DNA from: Halomonas sp. QHL1
GTDB lineage: Bacteria > Pseudomonadota > Gammaproteobacteria > Pseudomonadales > Halomonadaceae
NCBI RefSeq assembly: GCF_001882345.1
Contig: NZ_MINL01000001.1
Coordinates: 313,944 to 377,943, forward strand
DNA length: 64,000 nt
Direction of reading: 5' to 3'
How positions within the stretch are numbered: position 1 is the first letter of the stretch; every line of letters starts with the position of its first letter. The notes under the pieces were generated by a model, which had not been told where the DNA came from, did not search any database, and saw only the letters and a program-made list of their open reading frames with translations. Positions 45,322-56,093 of this stretch are shown here, one piece after another. The translations under genes and the position numbers were made by a program.

Positions 45322-45881
45322 AAGGGAATATGCAACGAGGCGCTTAGCATATTGAGATGGCTAAGCGTTGGGGCGTCGATGCGTTCGTACTCTAGGCGGC
45401 TGACAAGTCGGTTGATCGTCACCGTGGCGCCGAAACCTTGCAGAAATGCAGTGCCACTCTCATCGGCGCCTTCCAGGTCGCTTTCACCACGCCATTCCGT
45501 GATGCCGGACTTCGCATAGACGCTGAAGGCGCCCATGCGAACACCTGCAACAAGGGCACCGCCCAAACTCAGCGTATCCATAATCAACGGATTGACACTG
45601 GAGGAAGTGGGAATTTCGTCGCTTTCCCGGTAGGCGATTTCAGCGCCGATATCGAGCTGGGGGAGTCGCCAGGGGCTGAATCCAGCGGTCACTCGAAAGC
45701 CGCTGGTATAGTTATCAAGGCTTTGGAGATCGCTGCCTTCCAGGATAACGCCGTTATCCAACTGCATGAGTTCGCTATTGGGTGCGGTATAGGCCATTAC
45801 CGGCGGGGTATCGTCGGCGTAGCTGCTAAACCAAGGAACAGAGCAGCAGAGCAGGGTGCTTGCCAAGCGTTTGATTGGCAT
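45318..45881 (-). CDS. Predicted small outer-membrane beta-barrel protein
   Basis: A 187-residue protein with a signal peptide (about 1-22, ending SSYA before DDTPP). Alternating hydrophobic strands with aromatic ends follow (FRVTAGFSPW, LDIGAEIAYRES, FSVYAKSGITEW, VSRLEYERID), and the C-terminus is HIPF. A terminal phenylalanine is typical of outer-membrane barrels. The pattern resembles OmpA-like/porin-family proteins of about eight strands, but I cannot name a substrate or role. It converges with the antiporter gene, sharing four bases at their stops, and lies 75 bases downstream of the methyltransferase gene on the same strand. Confidence 0.65.
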   Translation of the reverse strand: MPIKRLASTLLCCSVPWFSSYADDTPPVMAYTAPNSELMQLDNGVILEGSDLQSLDNYTSGFRVTAGFSPWRLPQLDIGAEIAYRESDEIPTSSSVNPLIMDTLSLGGALVAGVRMGAFSVYAKSGITEWRGESDLEGADESGTAFLQGFGATVTINRLVSRLEYERIDAPTLSHLNMLSASLHIPF

Positions 45882-45956
45882 TTTGCATACACCTATTGTC
45901 GTCTACCCATAGATAGGGCGAACATGGATAGGGAGAAAAAAGCTATCCCATTCAGA

Positions 45957-46781
45957 CTAGCAACTGGCTTGGATTTCCACCACTTTAATTGCGCCCTGAG
46001 CTAGGTTGTCGACTAAATTTTTACCCATGTTAATAAAGCGTTCGCCAAATACCCATTGGGGTGACAGCACCGCTTGTCGGGGCGTCTGCTCTTTTTGTCG
46101 CTGTCGCTGGCGCCACTCCAAAGCTATTTTGCTCCAGTCTTCCATGTGTTCAAGTCGAAAACCGGCTGTTTCCAGCAATCGAGTCAGCTCCGCAGTGGTC
46201 ATTAGATGAGAGTGCTCGGAAGAGGATGCCCACGGCACCGGGTAGCGAAGTTGCGCCATGTTGGGGCCGCTGACGACTTCATGCATCACTAGCTGCCCAC
46301 CAGGGCGCAGAACTCGGCGGCTCTCTGCGATGACCCTGGCAGCATCGGGCATATTGAGTAGGCTATGCTGAAATAGCACGGCATCAAAGCCGTTATCGGC
46401 AAAGGGCAGAGCGCTCGCGTTACCCGTTACCCAGGTTAGAGGTATCGAGTCAGGCTGGGTAACCCTTGAGCTCAGCGCTTTGTTCAGTGCACTGAAGCCG
46501 TGGGTAATATCCAGCCCTGTCATCTGAAAGCCAAGTGAGGCCCCCAGGCGCATCAGCCCACCTAGCCCAGCGCCGATATCAAGCACTTTGCAGTGGGCGT
46601 CAGGGTTAAGCCGTTCAAGCAGCCGACTGGAGGCCGCCACGCCGCCGATATGTAGCTGATCCAAGGGGGCCAGTTGATGCAGCGTGGGGCCAGCGGGGTA
46701 GTGGGCGTCAATTTGCGCCAATACTTCATCAGCGCGCAGGGCGCGCTGATAGTGATCCGCTAAACGGTTGGGGTTGGTCAT
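45957..46781 (-). CDS. Class I SAM-dependent methyltransferase of unknown substrate
   Basis: A 274-residue protein with SAM motif I VLDIGAGLGGLMRLG (about 66-80). The acidic motif II is GLDITHG, and the later ALPFADNGFDAVLFQHSLLNM and RVLRPGGQLVMHEVV are typical of UbiE-like small-molecule methyltransferases. LDQLHIGGVAASSRLLERL before motif I recalls the betaine-synthesis (glycine/dimethylglycine) methyltransferases, but that is a weak resemblance. The gene starts six bases after the acyl-CoA synthetase stop on the same strand, so it is probably part of that transcript. Function unknown. Confidence 0.75.
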   Translation of the reverse strand: MTNPNRLADHYQRALRADEVLAQIDAHYPAGPTLHQLAPLDQLHIGGVAASSRLLERLNPDAHCKVLDIGAGLGGLMRLGASLGFQMTGLDITHGFSALNKALSSRVTQPDSIPLTWVTGNASALPFADNGFDAVLFQHSLLNMPDAARVIAESRRVLRPGGQLVMHEVVSGPNMAQLRYPVPWASSSEHSHLMTTAELTRLLETAGFRLEHMEDWSKIALEWRQRQRQKEQTPRQAVLSPQWVFGERFINMGKNLVDNLAQGAIKVVEIQASC

Positions 46782-46787
46782 TGTGCG

Positions 46788-48491
46788 TTATGACTCTTGA
46801 TCTAAACCTAGCTCCTGAATGGAAATCTCGCGCATTTTGAATTTCTGAATTTTGCCGGTGACGGTCATCGGGAATTCGTCAACAAACTTAAAGTAACGCG
46901 GAATTTTGAAGTGAGTAATCTTGCCTTTGCAGTACTCGCGCAGCTCTTCACCCGTCACTTCACCCGCGGTGCTGTTGAGTTTTACCCAGGCAATCAGCTC
47001 TTCACCGTACTTCTTATCCGGCACGCCGGTGACCTGTACTTCTGAAATCGCCGGGTGGGCGTAAAGAAACTCCTCGATCTCCTTGGGATAAACGTTCTCA
47101 CCACCGCGTATCACCATATCTTTAATCCGGCCCACTATCTGGATGTAGCCCTCTTCATCCATGGTGGCCAAGTCGCCGGTGTGCATCCAGCCCGCTTCAT
47201 CAATGGCTTCAGCGGTAGCTTTATCGTTGTTCCAGTACTTCAGCATGACGCTATAGCCGCGGGTACACAGCTCGCCAATTTCACCGCGGGGGAGAATGCC
47301 GCCGTTGCCGGGGTCGACGATTTTATTTTCCAGATGCGGTTGGGTGCGACCCACGGTGGAAACGCGCTTCTCAATGCTGTCGTCGGCGCCGGTCTGGGTA
47401 GATACCGGGCTGGTTTCCGTCATGCCGTAGGCAATCTGCACGCCCTTCATGTTCATCTTACTGATGACCTGCTTCATGATTTCAGCGGGGCAGATCGAGC
47501 CCGCCATAATGCCGGTGCGCAGTGAAGAGAGATCGGTGCCAGGGAAATCTGGGTGATCAAGCTCGGCGATAAACATGGTGGGTACGCCGTAAAGCGAGGT
47601 GGCTTTCTGCTCGTGCACCGCCTTGAGCACTTTGCCGGGATCAAAGCCTTCATCCGGGTAGATCATGGTCGCGCCGTGGGTCATACAGCCCAGGTTTCCC
47701 ATGACCATTCCAAAGCAGTGGTAAAGCGGCACTGGAATGACCAAACGGTCTTCGCTGGTAAAGCCCATGCTCTCCGCCACAAAAAAGCCGTTATTGAGAA
47801 TATTGTGGTGGGAAAGGGTCGCGCCTTTAGGAAAGCCTGTGGTGCCAGAGGTGTACTGAATATTGATCGCGTCATCAAACTGCAGCGTTGCTTGCAAGTC
47901 ATCAACGTCGGTTTGGCTAACCTTGCTGGCTTCGTTCATCAGGTCAGACCAGCGCCACATCCCGCTCAGTTTTTCACTGCTCAAGTTAATAATGCACTCA
48001 AGATCGGGCAGTTTTGGCGACTTGAGTTCGCCTTCAGTGCAAGTGTTAAGTTCTGGCGCCAATTCATACAGCATAGCGCTGTAATCGGAGCTTTTGAAAC
48101 TATTAGCGGTGACCAGGAAACGCGCGCCGGATTGGTTTAGCGCGTACTCCAGCTCATGGGTACGGTAAGAGGGATTAATGTTGACCAGGATGGCACCGAT
48201 TTTGGCGGTGGCAAACTGCGTTAACGTCCATTCGCTGCAGTTGGGAGCCCAAATGGCCACTCGGTCGCCTTTGTTAACGCCGATGGAGAGCAGGGCACGG
48301 GCGCAGCGGTTGACCTCTTCCTGGAGCTGACGATAGCTCCAGTGAATGTTCTGATGCAGCACAATTAACGCATCGTTATCGGCATATTGCGTCGCTATCT
48401 GGTCGAATTTATCGCCAATCGTCATGCCAAGAAGCGGCTTGTCCGCCATGCTGCTGGAGTAGCTGGGTTGGGTAAGAGCAGGTGATGCCAT
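46788..48491 (-). CDS. AMP-binding acyl-CoA synthetase (ACSF2-like)
   Basis: A 567-residue adenylate-forming enzyme that would activate a carboxylic acid with ATP and coenzyme A. The P-loop-like motif is [46 protein letters not shown] and the hinge [21 protein letters not shown] follow, with the catalytic lysine in [14 protein letters not shown]. The sequence resembles medium-chain ACSF2 types often found beside leucine-degradation genes. The start is the ATG at 48491 behind GGAGAG; an upstream TTG overlaps that site. It lies 87 bases after liuE on the same strand. The substrate, perhaps a branched or short acid or acetoacetate, is a guess. Confidence 0.85.
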   Translation of the reverse strand: MASPALTQPSYSSSMADKPLLGMTIGDKFDQIATQYADNDALIVLHQNIHWSYRQLQEEVNRCARALLSIGVNKGDRVAIWAPNCSEWTLTQFATAKIGAILVNINPSYRTHELEYALNQSGARFLVTANSFKSSDYSAMLYELAPELNTCTEGELKSPKLPDLECIINLSSEKLSGMWRWSDLMNEASKVSQTDVDDLQATLQFDDAINIQYTSGTTGFPKGATLSHHNILNNGFFVAESMGFTSEDRLVIPVPLYHCFGMVMGNLGCMTHGATMIYPDEGFDPGKVLKAVHEQKATSLYGVPTMFIAELDHPDFPGTDLSSLRTGIMAGSICPAEIMKQVISKMNMKGVQIAYGMTETSPVSTQTGADDSIEKRVSTVGRTQPHLENKIVDPGNGGILPRGEIGELCTRGYSVMLKYWNNDKATAEAIDEAGWMHTGDLATMDEEGYIQIVGRIKDMVIRGGENVYPKEIEEFLYAHPAISEVQVTGVPDKKYGEELIAWVKLNSTAGEVTGEELREYCKGKITHFKIPRYFKFVDEFPMTVTGKIQKFKMREISIQELGLDQES

Positions 48492-48578
48492 GGTGTATCT
48501 CTCCAATATTTTTTCTTGTCCGAGCGGGAAGGCAGAGGATAATTAGCTGTTTTTAATTTTTATTATTCACTTCTGATT

Positions 48579-49484
48579 TCAATGACTAGGGCCTTTTGCC
48601 AGGGCCACTTTGGAACTTGGCTTGCGGCCTAGCTCGTTGGTGATCCAGTAGCCGGTATCAATCACCGCCTGCAGGTCAATGCCCGTTTCAATGCCTAGCC
48701 CTTCAAGCAGATAGAGCACGTCTTCAGTGGCTACATTGCCGGAAGCGCCCTTGGCGTAGGGGCAGCCGCCCAAACCTGCGGCGGCAGCGTCGATAACGCT
48801 AACACCCTCTTCCATCACAGCGTATAAATTAGCCAGCGCCATGCCGTAGGTGTCATGGAAGTGGGCGGCCAAAAACTCAACGGGTACCTGCTGGCGAGTT
48901 GCCTCAATCATGCGTTTAGTGGCCAGCGGCGTGCCCACGCCAATGGTGTCGCCCAGGGACACCTCATAGCAGCCCATCTCATAAAGCGCCTTGGCCACTT
49001 CAGCCACTTTGGCTGGCGCGATTTCGCCTTCGTAGGGGCAGCCCAATACGCACGAAACATAGCCGCGCACGCGTACGCCGGCATCCCCGGCGCGCTTTAG
49101 CACAGGCTCAAAGCGAGCCAGTGACTCGGCAATCGAGCAATTGATGTTCTTTTGCGAGAAGGCTTCAGACGCCGCACCAAATACCGCGACCTCTTCAACC
49201 CCCACGGTTAGGGCGTTTTCCAGCCCTTTTAGATTGGGCGTTAATGCCGAATAGACCACGCCAGGCTGGCGGTTAATGCCACCCATTACCTCAACGGCGT
49301 CGCCCATTTGTGGCACCCACTTGGGTGATACAAAGCTGGCGGCTTCAATATAGCTGATACCCGCTTTGGCAAGCCGCTCAATCAGGGCAATTTTGGTCGC
49401 CGTGGGTACTATTCCCCCCGGCTCGTTTTGCAAGCCGTCGCGAGGGGCCATTTCAAACAGCTTAACGGAGCTAGGCAGTGGCAT
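48579..49484 (-). CDS. liuE: Hydroxymethylglutaryl-CoA lyase
   Basis: A 301-residue TIM-barrel lyase that splits HMG-CoA to acetyl-CoA and acetoacetate, the last step of leucine degradation. [12 protein letters not shown] carries the metal and catalytic Arg/Asp. [14 protein letters not shown] carries the metal-binding histidines, and [19 protein letters not shown] has the catalytic cysteine loop. It follows liuD by 12 bases, in the order liuR-A-B-C-D-E known from Pseudomonas. Confidence 0.95.
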   Translation of the reverse strand: MPLPSSVKLFEMAPRDGLQNEPGGIVPTATKIALIERLAKAGISYIEAASFVSPKWVPQMGDAVEVMGGINRQPGVVYSALTPNLKGLENALTVGVEEVAVFGAASEAFSQKNINCSIAESLARFEPVLKRAGDAGVRVRGYVSCVLGCPYEGEIAPAKVAEVAKALYEMGCYEVSLGDTIGVGTPLATKRMIEATRQQVPVEFLAAHFHDTYGMALANLYAVMEEGVSVIDAAAAGLGGCPYAKGASGNVATEDVLYLLEGLGIETGIDLQAVIDTGYWITNELGRKPSSKVALAKGPSH

Positions 49485-49496
49485 GAGCAGTGACTC

Positions 49497-51578
49497 CTAT
49501 TCGTTGGCTGCAAAGTCGAGCAGTACGGCGCCTTGGCTAACGGTGTCGCCGGCCTGGAAGTGGAACGTCTCCACGCTGCCATCGGCGGGGGCGTTCATGG
49601 TGTGCTCCATTTTCATGGCTTCCATCACCATCAGCGGCATGCCTTTTTCGACGACAACCCCTGGCTCCACCAGCAGAGCAACCACCGTGCCGTTCATGGG
49701 GGCCGTGAGGGTCGACTCAGCTTCGTGGTGGCCGTGATCGATAGCATCTATGCGCCGCCAGAATAAGCGGGTTTCGCCGCTTGGGTCGGCCATTACGACC
49801 ACATGACCATCGCGGCGCGCCTGCAGGCGGCGTCGGTGGCCATTCAAGGTAACGGCGACTGCATCGCCAGTAAGCGGCTGCAGGCTGGCGGTTAGCGTTT
49901 CGTCGCCAATGGTGAGGTTCCACAGCGATTCACCCGCGCTGCGTTTACCTTCAACGATCACTACCGCTTCATCGCTATCCGGCGCTTGCGCACTTGAAGG
50001 GTCGCAGAGCGCAATGCGAATGGTATGCGGCGCGTTGAGGCGGAAGCCGTCGTGGCGATCCCAGGGCGAGTCGCTTTCGCACTCCTGAGCAAGTTGATTC
50101 AGGCCAATCAGCGCGGCACTCGCGTACGCTTCCATGCTGTAAGTGCGGGCGGCAAACAGCGTCGCTTCGTTGCGCTCGATAAAGCGCGTATCCAGCTCCA
50201 CGTTCTTAAAGCCGGGATGTGTTGCCAGTCGCATTAAGAAGGCGCGGTTGGTGACCACACCCTGTACATCCAACGCCGCTAAGGCACGGTTAAGCGTGGC
50301 CAGCGCTGCATCGCGGTCGGCACCGTGAACGATCAGCTTGGCGAGCATGGGGTCGTAGTGCATCGACACCGTGTCGCCGCTCTCCACGCCGCTGTCCAAG
50401 CGCACCTGATCGCCGCTTAGACCAGCACCTTCTAAGTCGAGTGCGAAGCGGGTGAGCAGGCCGGTAGCGGGTAGGAAATCCTGGTCCGGGTCTTCGGCGT
50501 AAATACGCGCTTCAAAGCTATGGCCGGTAATCGTCAGCTCATCTTGGGTGTAAGGGAGCGGTTCGCCCATGGCCACGCGTAGCTGCCACTCGACCAAATC
50601 CTGGCCAGTGATCATCTCGGTGACCGGGTGCTCGACCTGGAGGCGCGTGTTCATCTCCATAAAGTAGAACGAACCATCAATGTCTAAAAGAAACTCGACG
50701 GTTCCCGCGCCCACGTAGCCGATCTCCTGGGCGGCGCGTACCGCGGCATCGCCCATAGCGCTACGTAGCTCCGCCGTCATGCCGGGGGCGGGGGCTTCTT
50801 CAATGACTTTTTGGTGGCGGCGCTGAACGCTGCAATCCCGCTCAAACAAATAAACGCCGTTGCCGTGGCGGTCGCAGAATACCTGCACTTCCACATGGCG
50901 CGGCTGCACCAGGTATTTCTCGATCAGCATGCGATCGTCGCCGAAGGCGGCTTTAGACTCACGGCGGCAGCCGTCTAGCGCGGCCTGGAAACCATCACCT
51001 GATTCGACAACGCGCATGCCTTTACCACCGCCACCCGCGCTGGCTTTGAGCATGACCGGGTAGCCAATTTTGTCGGCTTCATCGCGGAGCAGAGCGTCGT
51101 CCTGATTATCACCGTGATAGCCAGGCACCAGCGGTACACCGGCGTTGGCCATACGCGCTTTGGCGGCGGATTTGTCGCCCATGGCGGCAATCGCCGACGC
51201 AGGCGGGCCGACAAAGGTAATGCCCGCTTCTTCAAGGGCTTTGACGAAGGTGCCGTTTTCGGAAAGAAAACCGTAGCCGGGGTGAATAGCGCCGGTGCCG
51301 GTACGCTTGGCAGCTTCGATCACCGCATCGATATTAAGATAGCTTTCCCGCGCGGCGGCAGGGCCTAGGCGCACGGCCTCGTCGGCTTCACGTACGTGGC
51401 GTGCACTGGCATCAGCGTCGGAGTAAACCGCGACGGTTTTCAGTCCCATGCGGCGGGCAGTGCGCATAACGCGGCAGGCGATTTCACCGCGGTTGGCGAC
51501 CAGCAGGGTGTCAAAAGGCGTCGTGCGAGCGGCGTTTTCGGCTCTTTCGTTTTTTTCAATAGGGGGTGAATGACTCAT
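49497..51578 (-). CDS. liuD: Methylcrotonoyl-CoA carboxylase, biotin-containing alpha subunit
   Basis: A 693-residue subunit. The biotin carboxylase part (about 22-470) has LLVANRGEIACRVMRTA, the glycine-rich KASAGGGGKGMRVV loop, QRRHQKVIEEAPAPG and FMEMNTRLQVEHPVTE. The C-terminal biotinyl domain has VMEAMKMEHTM, whose lysine carries biotin. It carboxylates 3-methylcrotonyl-CoA together with the beta subunit from liuB. The start overlaps the liuC stop by ATGA. Its linkage to liuB and liuE distinguishes it from geranyl- or propionyl-CoA carboxylases. Confidence 0.95.
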   Translation of the reverse strand: MSHSPPIEKNERAENAARTTPFDTLLVANRGEIACRVMRTARRMGLKTVAVYSDADASARHVREADEAVRLGPAAARESYLNIDAVIEAAKRTGTGAIHPGYGFLSENGTFVKALEEAGITFVGPPASAIAAMGDKSAAKARMANAGVPLVPGYHGDNQDDALLRDEADKIGYPVMLKASAGGGGKGMRVVESGDGFQAALDGCRRESKAAFGDDRMLIEKYLVQPRHVEVQVFCDRHGNGVYLFERDCSVQRRHQKVIEEAPAPGMTAELRSAMGDAAVRAAQEIGYVGAGTVEFLLDIDGSFYFMEMNTRLQVEHPVTEMITGQDLVEWQLRVAMGEPLPYTQDELTITGHSFEARIYAEDPDQDFLPATGLLTRFALDLEGAGLSGDQVRLDSGVESGDTVSMHYDPMLAKLIVHGADRDAALATLNRALAALDVQGVVTNRAFLMRLATHPGFKNVELDTRFIERNEATLFAARTYSMEAYASAALIGLNQLAQECESDSPWDRHDGFRLNAPHTIRIALCDPSSAQAPDSDEAVVIVEGKRSAGESLWNLTIGDETLTASLQPLTGDAVAVTLNGHRRRLQARRDGHVVVMADPSGETRLFWRRIDAIDHGHHEAESTLTAPMNGTVVALLVEPGVVVEKGMPLMVMEAMKMEHTMNAPADGSVETFHFQAGDTVSQGAVLLDFAANE

Positions 51579-52399
51579 GAGCGACGCTCCGAAGCGTGGG
51601 GTGTGTTATTAGAATCGGCCCAAACGGGGCGGCGCTTTTCAAAGAAGCTGGATAAACCCTCTTGGCCCTCTTGGCTTACCCGCAGCTTGGCGATAACTTG
51701 GCAGGTATGCTCGCGAGTGGCGTCACTGTCAGGGGCTTGAGCGACCGTGGCCATTAGCGACTTGGTGGTACGTTGGGCTTGGGGCGAGCCGGCTAATAGG
51801 GTAGCCAGCATGGCGTCCACCTCGTCGTCTAACTTATCGTGCTCCACCACCAGATGGACTAAACCCAGCGCGAGCGCTATTTCGGCGTCCATTACTTCAG
51901 CGGTTAACGCATAGCGGCGCATCTGTCTCTCGCCCAGGGCACGCTGCACGTAAGGGCTGATGACCGCGGGCGAAAGGCCAATTTTGACTTCCGAAAGGCA
52001 GAATTTGGCTTTACCCGAGGCGATTACCACATCGCAGCAAGCGGCCAAGCCCACTGCGCCGCCAAAGGCTGCGCCTTGCACACGGCAGACGGTAGGGCAG
52101 GGCAGCGTATCCAGGCCGTGCATCAGCGCGGCAAGCTTACGGGAATCGGCGAGGTTATCTTCCAGGTCGTAATCGACCATACGCTTCATCCAGTTTAAAT
52201 CGGCACCCGCGGAGAAGCTCTTGCCTTCCGAACCCAGCACCACCACGCGCACGTCTCCCGCTTCAGCCAGGGTGTGCAACTGGTTGAGGTGTTCATTCAG
52301 CTCGGCGATCAAACTATCGTCAAAGGCGTTATGTACGTCGGGGCGGTTTAGCGTCAGACGCGCTACGCCCTCTTCTATCATCAGCGTTGAGTAAGCCAT
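51575..52399 (-). CDS. liuC: Methylglutaconyl-CoA hydratase
   Basis: A 274-residue crotonase that hydrates 3-methylglutaconyl-CoA to HMG-CoA. The oxyanion-hole motifs are SFSAGADLNWMKRM and GAAFGGAVGLAACCDVVIA. The ATG at 52399 is chosen because AAGGGGGC lies just upstream and the first residues MAYSTLMIEEGV then match crotonase starts; the open frame extends 19 codons further up into liuB. It lies between liuB (13 bases) and liuD (four-base overlap). Confidence 0.92.
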   Translation of the reverse strand: MAYSTLMIEEGVARLTLNRPDVHNAFDDSLIAELNEHLNQLHTLAEAGDVRVVVLGSEGKSFSAGADLNWMKRMVDYDLEDNLADSRKLAALMHGLDTLPCPTVCRVQGAAFGGAVGLAACCDVVIASGKAKFCLSEVKIGLSPAVISPYVQRALGERQMRRYALTAEVMDAEIALALGLVHLVVEHDKLDDEVDAMLATLLAGSPQAQRTTKSLMATVAQAPDSDATREHTCQVIAKLRVSQEGQEGLSSFFEKRRPVWADSNNTPHASERRS

Positions 52400-52412
52400 G
52401 GTGATTGCCCCC

Positions 52413-54020
52413 TTACATCCGGAACACGCCGAAGCGTGTCTCTTCAACTTCGGCATTCATCGCAGCGGCTAGAGAAAGCCCCAGCACATCGCGGGTTTGC
52501 AGCGGATCAATCACGCCGTCGTCCCACAAGCGGGCGCTGGCGTAGTAGGGGTGGCCCTGATGCTCGTACTGCTCGCGGGTGGGCTGCTTAAAGGCTTCTT
52601 CTTCCTCTTTACTCCACTCACGGCCCTCGCGCTCATGCTGCTCGCGCTTAACCTGGGCCAGAACGCCCGCCGCCTGTTCGCCACCCATGACGGAAATACG
52701 CGCGTTGGGCCACATAAACAGCAGGTTGGGATCATAAGCACGACCACACATACCGTAGTTGCCCGCGCCAAAGCTGCCGCCGATCAGTACGGTATATTTG
52801 GGCACCTTGGCACAGGCTACGGCGGTGACCAGTTTGGCGCCGTGCTTGGCAATGCCTTCGTGCTCGTACTTGGAGCCAACCATAAAGCCGGTGATGTTCT
52901 GCAGGAAGATCAGCGGAATCTTGCGCTGGGCGCATAGCTCAATAAAGTGTGCGCCTTTCACGGCACTTTCGGAAAACAGCACGCCGTTGTTGGCCACGAT
53001 GCCCACTGGATAGCCATGAATATGGGCAAAGCCAGTGACCAGGGTTTCGCCGTAGTAGCGCTTAAATTCGTCAAAGTCGGAGTCGTCGACGATACGGCCG
53101 ATGACTTCGCGCACGTCGTAGGGCTTTTTCAGGTCGGTGCCGACAATGCCATACAGCTCGGAAGGATCGAGTTTGGGCGGCTTAGGCGCCTGCATGGCGA
53201 GCTTCCCGCGCTTCTGCCAGTTCAGCCGCGATACGCAGGCGCGGGCAAGCTGGAGCGCATGAGCGTCATTTTCTGCGTAGTGGTCGGCAACGCCGCTGAC
53301 TTTGGCATGCACATCCGCACCGCCCAGGTCTTCAGCGCTGATGCTTTCACCGGTGGCAGCTTTTACCAACGGCGGGCCACCGAGAAAAATCGTGCCCTGC
53401 TCTTTAACGATGATGGATTCATCCGCCATGGCAGGCACGTAGGCGCCGCCCGCGGTGCAGGAGCCCATCACCACGGCAATTTGCGGAATGCCTTCGGCCG
53501 ACATGGTCGCCTGATTGTAGAAGATACGCCCGAAGTGATAACGGTCGGGAAACACGTCATCTTGCATAGGCAAAAAGGCGCCGCCGGAATCGACCAGATA
53601 AATGCACGGCAGACGATGCTTGCGGGCAATCTCCTGGGCGCGAATATGCTTTTTAACCGTTAGCGGAAAGTAAGTGCCGCCTTTGACCGTTGCATCGTTA
53701 GCGACAATCACGCACTCGACGCCGGACACGCGGCCAATGCCGGTGACCACGCCAGCGGCAGGGATCTCGCTATCGTATATGTTGTGGGCCGCAAGGGCGG
53801 AAAACTCTAAAAACGGCGAACCTTCATCGATCAAGTGATCGATGCGGTCGCGTACAAACAGCTTGCCGCGGCTTTCGTGGCGCTCGCGGGCTTTGCTGCC
53901 GCCGCCTTGGGCGACGGCAGCGGTCAGCTTACGCAGTTTGTTCACTTCACCCAGCATTGAGGCTTCATTGGCTTGAAACACATCGCTGCGCGGATTGACT
54001 TGGCTATTAACAGTGCTCAT
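52413..54020 (-). CDS. liuB: Methylcrotonoyl-CoA carboxylase, carboxyltransferase beta subunit
   Basis: A 535-residue carboxyltransferase that moves CO2 from biotin to methylcrotonyl-CoA. The N-terminal [19 protein letters not shown] and the oxyanion-forming [16 protein letters not shown] and [18 protein letters not shown] are typical MCC-beta text. The chosen ATG at 54020 gives [13 protein letters not shown], with AAGG upstream; the earlier in-frame start would overlap liuA. It lies 22 bases after liuA. Confidence 0.95.
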   Translation of the reverse strand: MSTVNSQVNPRSDVFQANEASMLGEVNKLRKLTAAVAQGGGSKARERHESRGKLFVRDRIDHLIDEGSPFLEFSALAAHNIYDSEIPAAGVVTGIGRVSGVECVIVANDATVKGGTYFPLTVKKHIRAQEIARKHRLPCIYLVDSGGAFLPMQDDVFPDRYHFGRIFYNQATMSAEGIPQIAVVMGSCTAGGAYVPAMADESIIVKEQGTIFLGGPPLVKAATGESISAEDLGGADVHAKVSGVADHYAENDAHALQLARACVSRLNWQKRGKLAMQAPKPPKLDPSELYGIVGTDLKKPYDVREVIGRIVDDSDFDEFKRYYGETLVTGFAHIHGYPVGIVANNGVLFSESAVKGAHFIELCAQRKIPLIFLQNITGFMVGSKYEHEGIAKHGAKLVTAVACAKVPKYTVLIGGSFGAGNYGMCGRAYDPNLLFMWPNARISVMGGEQAAGVLAQVKREQHEREGREWSKEEEEAFKQPTREQYEHQGHPYYASARLWDDGVIDPLQTRDVLGLSLAAAMNAEVEETRFGVFRM

Positions 54021-54042
54021 GGCGCGACCTTGCTGATTTTTG

Positions 54043-55212
54043 TTAAAGGGTTTCAGTGAACAGTTCGCGGCCAATCAGCATCCGCCGAATCTCGCTGGTG
54101 CCCGCGCCGATCTCATACAGCTTGGCGTCGCGCAGCAGGCGCCCGGTGGGGTATTCATTGATGTACCCGTTGCCGCCGAGCAGCTGAATGGAATCCAGCG
54201 CTACTTGAGTGGCTTTTTCGGCGCAGTAGAGAATCACACCGGCGGCGTCTTTACGTGAAGTTTGGCCACGATCACAGGCACCCGCCACAGCATAAAGATA
54301 GGCACGGCAAGCGTTCAGGGTGGTGTACATATCCGCCACTTTGCCCTGCACCAGTTGGAACTCACCAATCGACTGGTTGAACTGCTTACGCTCATGGATA
54401 TAGGGCATCACCACATCCATGGCGGCCTGCATAATGCCGATTGGGCCAGCGGCTAGCACGGTGCGCTCGTAATCCAAGCCACTCATGAGTACGCGTACCC
54501 CTTTGCCTTCCCCACCGAGAATATTTTCAGCGGGAACGGCGCAATCCTGGAATACCAGTTCACAGGTGTTGGAACCGCGCATGCCGAGCTTGTCGAGCTT
54601 TTGGGCGGTAGAGAAACCGGGCATACCTTTTTCGATAATAAAGGCGGTGATGCCTTTGGAACCGGCGTCGGGATCGGTCTTGGCGTAGACCACCAGCACA
54701 TCCGCATCCGGGCCGTTGGTGATCCACATTTTATTGCCGTTAAGAATGTAGTGGTCGCCATTCTGCTTGGCGCGCAGCTGCATCGAGACCACATCGGAGC
54801 CAGCGCCGGGCTCCGACATTGCCAAAGCGCCCACGTGGTCGCCGCTGATCAGCTTGGGGAGATACTTGGCTTTCTGTTCAGGAGTGGCGTTGATCTTGAT
54901 CTGGTTAACACACAGATTGGAGTGGGCGCCGTAAGAGAGCGCTACCGATGCACTGGCCCGAGAGATCTCTTCCATGGCGATACAGTGGGCAAGATAGCCC
55001 ATACCGCTGCCGCCATCCTCTTCAGAAACGGTAATGCCTAATAGACCCATATCGCCAAATTTCTTCCAAAGGTCGTTGGGGAATTCGTTGTTGCGGTCGA
55101 TTTCGGCAGCGCGTGGGGCAATCTCGCTGGCCGCAAAGGCGTTGACCTGCTCACGCAGCATGTTCAGCTCGTCATCGAGGCCAAAATTAAGTTCTGAGTA
55201 GTGTGAAAACAT
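54043..55212 (-). CDS. liuA: Isovaleryl-CoA dehydrogenase
   Basis: A 389-residue FAD acyl-CoA dehydrogenase that oxidises isovaleryl-CoA to 3-methylcrotonyl-CoA and passes electrons to [44 protein letters not shown] and the C-terminal [32 protein letters not shown] region (shown here in part) are the family landmarks. The ATG at 55212 follows AGGTGA. Its position between liuR and liuB supports isovaleryl-CoA over other substrates. Confidence 0.93.
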   Translation of the reverse strand: MFSHYSELNFGLDDELNMLREQVNAFAASEIAPRAAEIDRNNEFPNDLWKKFGDMGLLGITVSEEDGGSGMGYLAHCIAMEEISRASASVALSYGAHSNLCVNQIKINATPEQKAKYLPKLISGDHVGALAMSEPGAGSDVVSMQLRAKQNGDHYILNGNKMWITNGPDADVLVVYAKTDPDAGSKGITAFIIEKGMPGFSTAQKLDKLGMRGSNTCELVFQDCAVPAENILGGEGKGVRVLMSGLDYERTVLAAGPIGIMQAAMDVVMPYIHERKQFNQSIGEFQLVQGKVADMYTTLNACRAYLYAVAGACDRGQTSRKDAAGVILYCAEKATQVALDSIQLLGGNGYINEYPTGRLLRDAKLYEIGAGTSEIRRMLIGRELFTETL

Positions 55213-55299
55213 GGTCAATCACCTGTTGCAGATTTTTGTATTAGCTTGTGTTAGCTATTTATGTCGGCGAGTCGAGCTGGCGGTAGGTCGCGCGACGCG

Positions 55300-55767
55300 T
55301 CAGTGCATAGTGGCGGAAGAGGCGGCAGAGGCTTTGTCGGTCGAACCTGCACGCTCCTCTTCGTCCTGTTTCTCTTGGGGCTCTTTTTCGAGTAGTTCTT
55401 CGAGCGCCTGGCGGCAGCGGATTTCAGCGCTTTCAAGCTCAAGCTGCACCATGGTGATGTCTTTCATTTGTTGATCTAGCGCTGCACGGCGCTCGCCAAT
55501 TTTGCTCAGCATTAGATACAGCTGCTTTTTGCTGCCGCTGCGGGTTTCGTCCCAGAGCTCAAATAGCTCGCGAATTTCAGCCAGCGAAAACCCCAGCCGC
55601 TTGCCGCGAATGGTTAACTTAAGCCGCACCCGATCTTTGCTGCTATATACCCGGGTTTGACCGCGGCGGGTGGGATGAAGCAACTCCTGATCTTCATAAA
55701 AGCGGATGCTGCGGGTGGTTAAATCAAACTCGCTGGCCAGTTCACTGATCGAGTAAGTTTTGCTCAT
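55300..55767 (-). CDS. liuR: MerR-family regulator LiuR
   Basis: A 155-residue MerR-type protein. The winged helix-turn-helix is ISELASEFDLTTRSIRFYED followed by TRRGQTRVYSSKDRVRLKLT. A dimerising coiled coil spans about 75-125, and a polar Glu/Ala/Ser tail ends it. In Pseudomonas and Shewanella LiuR controls branched-chain amino acid degradation. It is first in the liu cluster, 81 bases before liuA, and a perfect 16-base palindrome sits 75 bases upstream of its ATG. Confidence 0.9.
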   Translation of the reverse strand: MSKTYSISELASEFDLTTRSIRFYEDQELLHPTRRGQTRVYSSKDRVRLKLTIRGKRLGFSLAEIRELFELWDETRSGSKKQLYLMLSKIGERRAALDQQMKDITMVQLELESAEIRCRQALEELLEKEPQEKQDEEERAGSTDKASAASSATMH

Positions 55768-55842
55768 GGTGACGTTCTCTCACAAAGTCGTTGTTCCCAA
55801 TATATGACGCCTATGGAACACTGCCACTGAGGCTAAAACAAG

Positions 55843-55858
55843 TTTACGTTAACGTAAA
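55843..55858. promoter_or_regulatory. LiuR operator, perfect palindrome
   Basis: TTTACGTTAACGTAAA is a perfect 16-base palindrome and fits the LiuR motif (TTACGTTAACGTAA core) as I recall it for gammaproteobacteria. It is placed to control liuR and the liu genes. Confidence 0.8.
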
Positions 55859-56008
55859 GCTATAGTTGTTGGCAGTTGAAAAGCGTTGAAATCAGCTAAG
55901 TGACTGATATTTATGTTTTGAATGCGGTTATTAATTCACGAAAAAATCATCAATAGACCAAAGTTGTAATTGTATTGCCATAGCGAGAGTTGCTAGTTTG
56001 CACATACA

Positions 56009-56026
56009 CCTTACGTTCAGGTAAGG
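56009..56026. promoter_or_regulatory. LiuR-like operator before the Liv transporter genes
   Basis: CCTTACGTTCAGGTAAGG matches 12 of 14 bases of the core TTACGTTAACGTAA and has fully complementary CCTTAC/GTAAGG ends. It lies 68 bases before the first transporter start codon. Confidence 0.6.
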
Positions 56027-56093
56027 CATTAGCAGCCGCTTCTGCCATGCCTGTAAAGATTTAGCACAACAACAATAAGAGGCTTGCCACTCT

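Larger units (their letters stand above)
55768..56093. other. Divergent control region between liuR and the Liv transporter
   Basis: These 326 bases hold no gene. They contain the perfect LiuR-like palindrome at 55843-55858, a second variant at 56009-56026 and an AT-rich stretch (about 55900-55985) that could carry promoters. Purine-rich sequence AATAAGAGG stands before the plus-strand start at 56094. Confidence 0.7.

Noticed and set aside
52947..53663. 238-codon open frame antisense to liuB
   Set aside because: Shadow of the MCC-beta gene, with no motif or promoter of its own.
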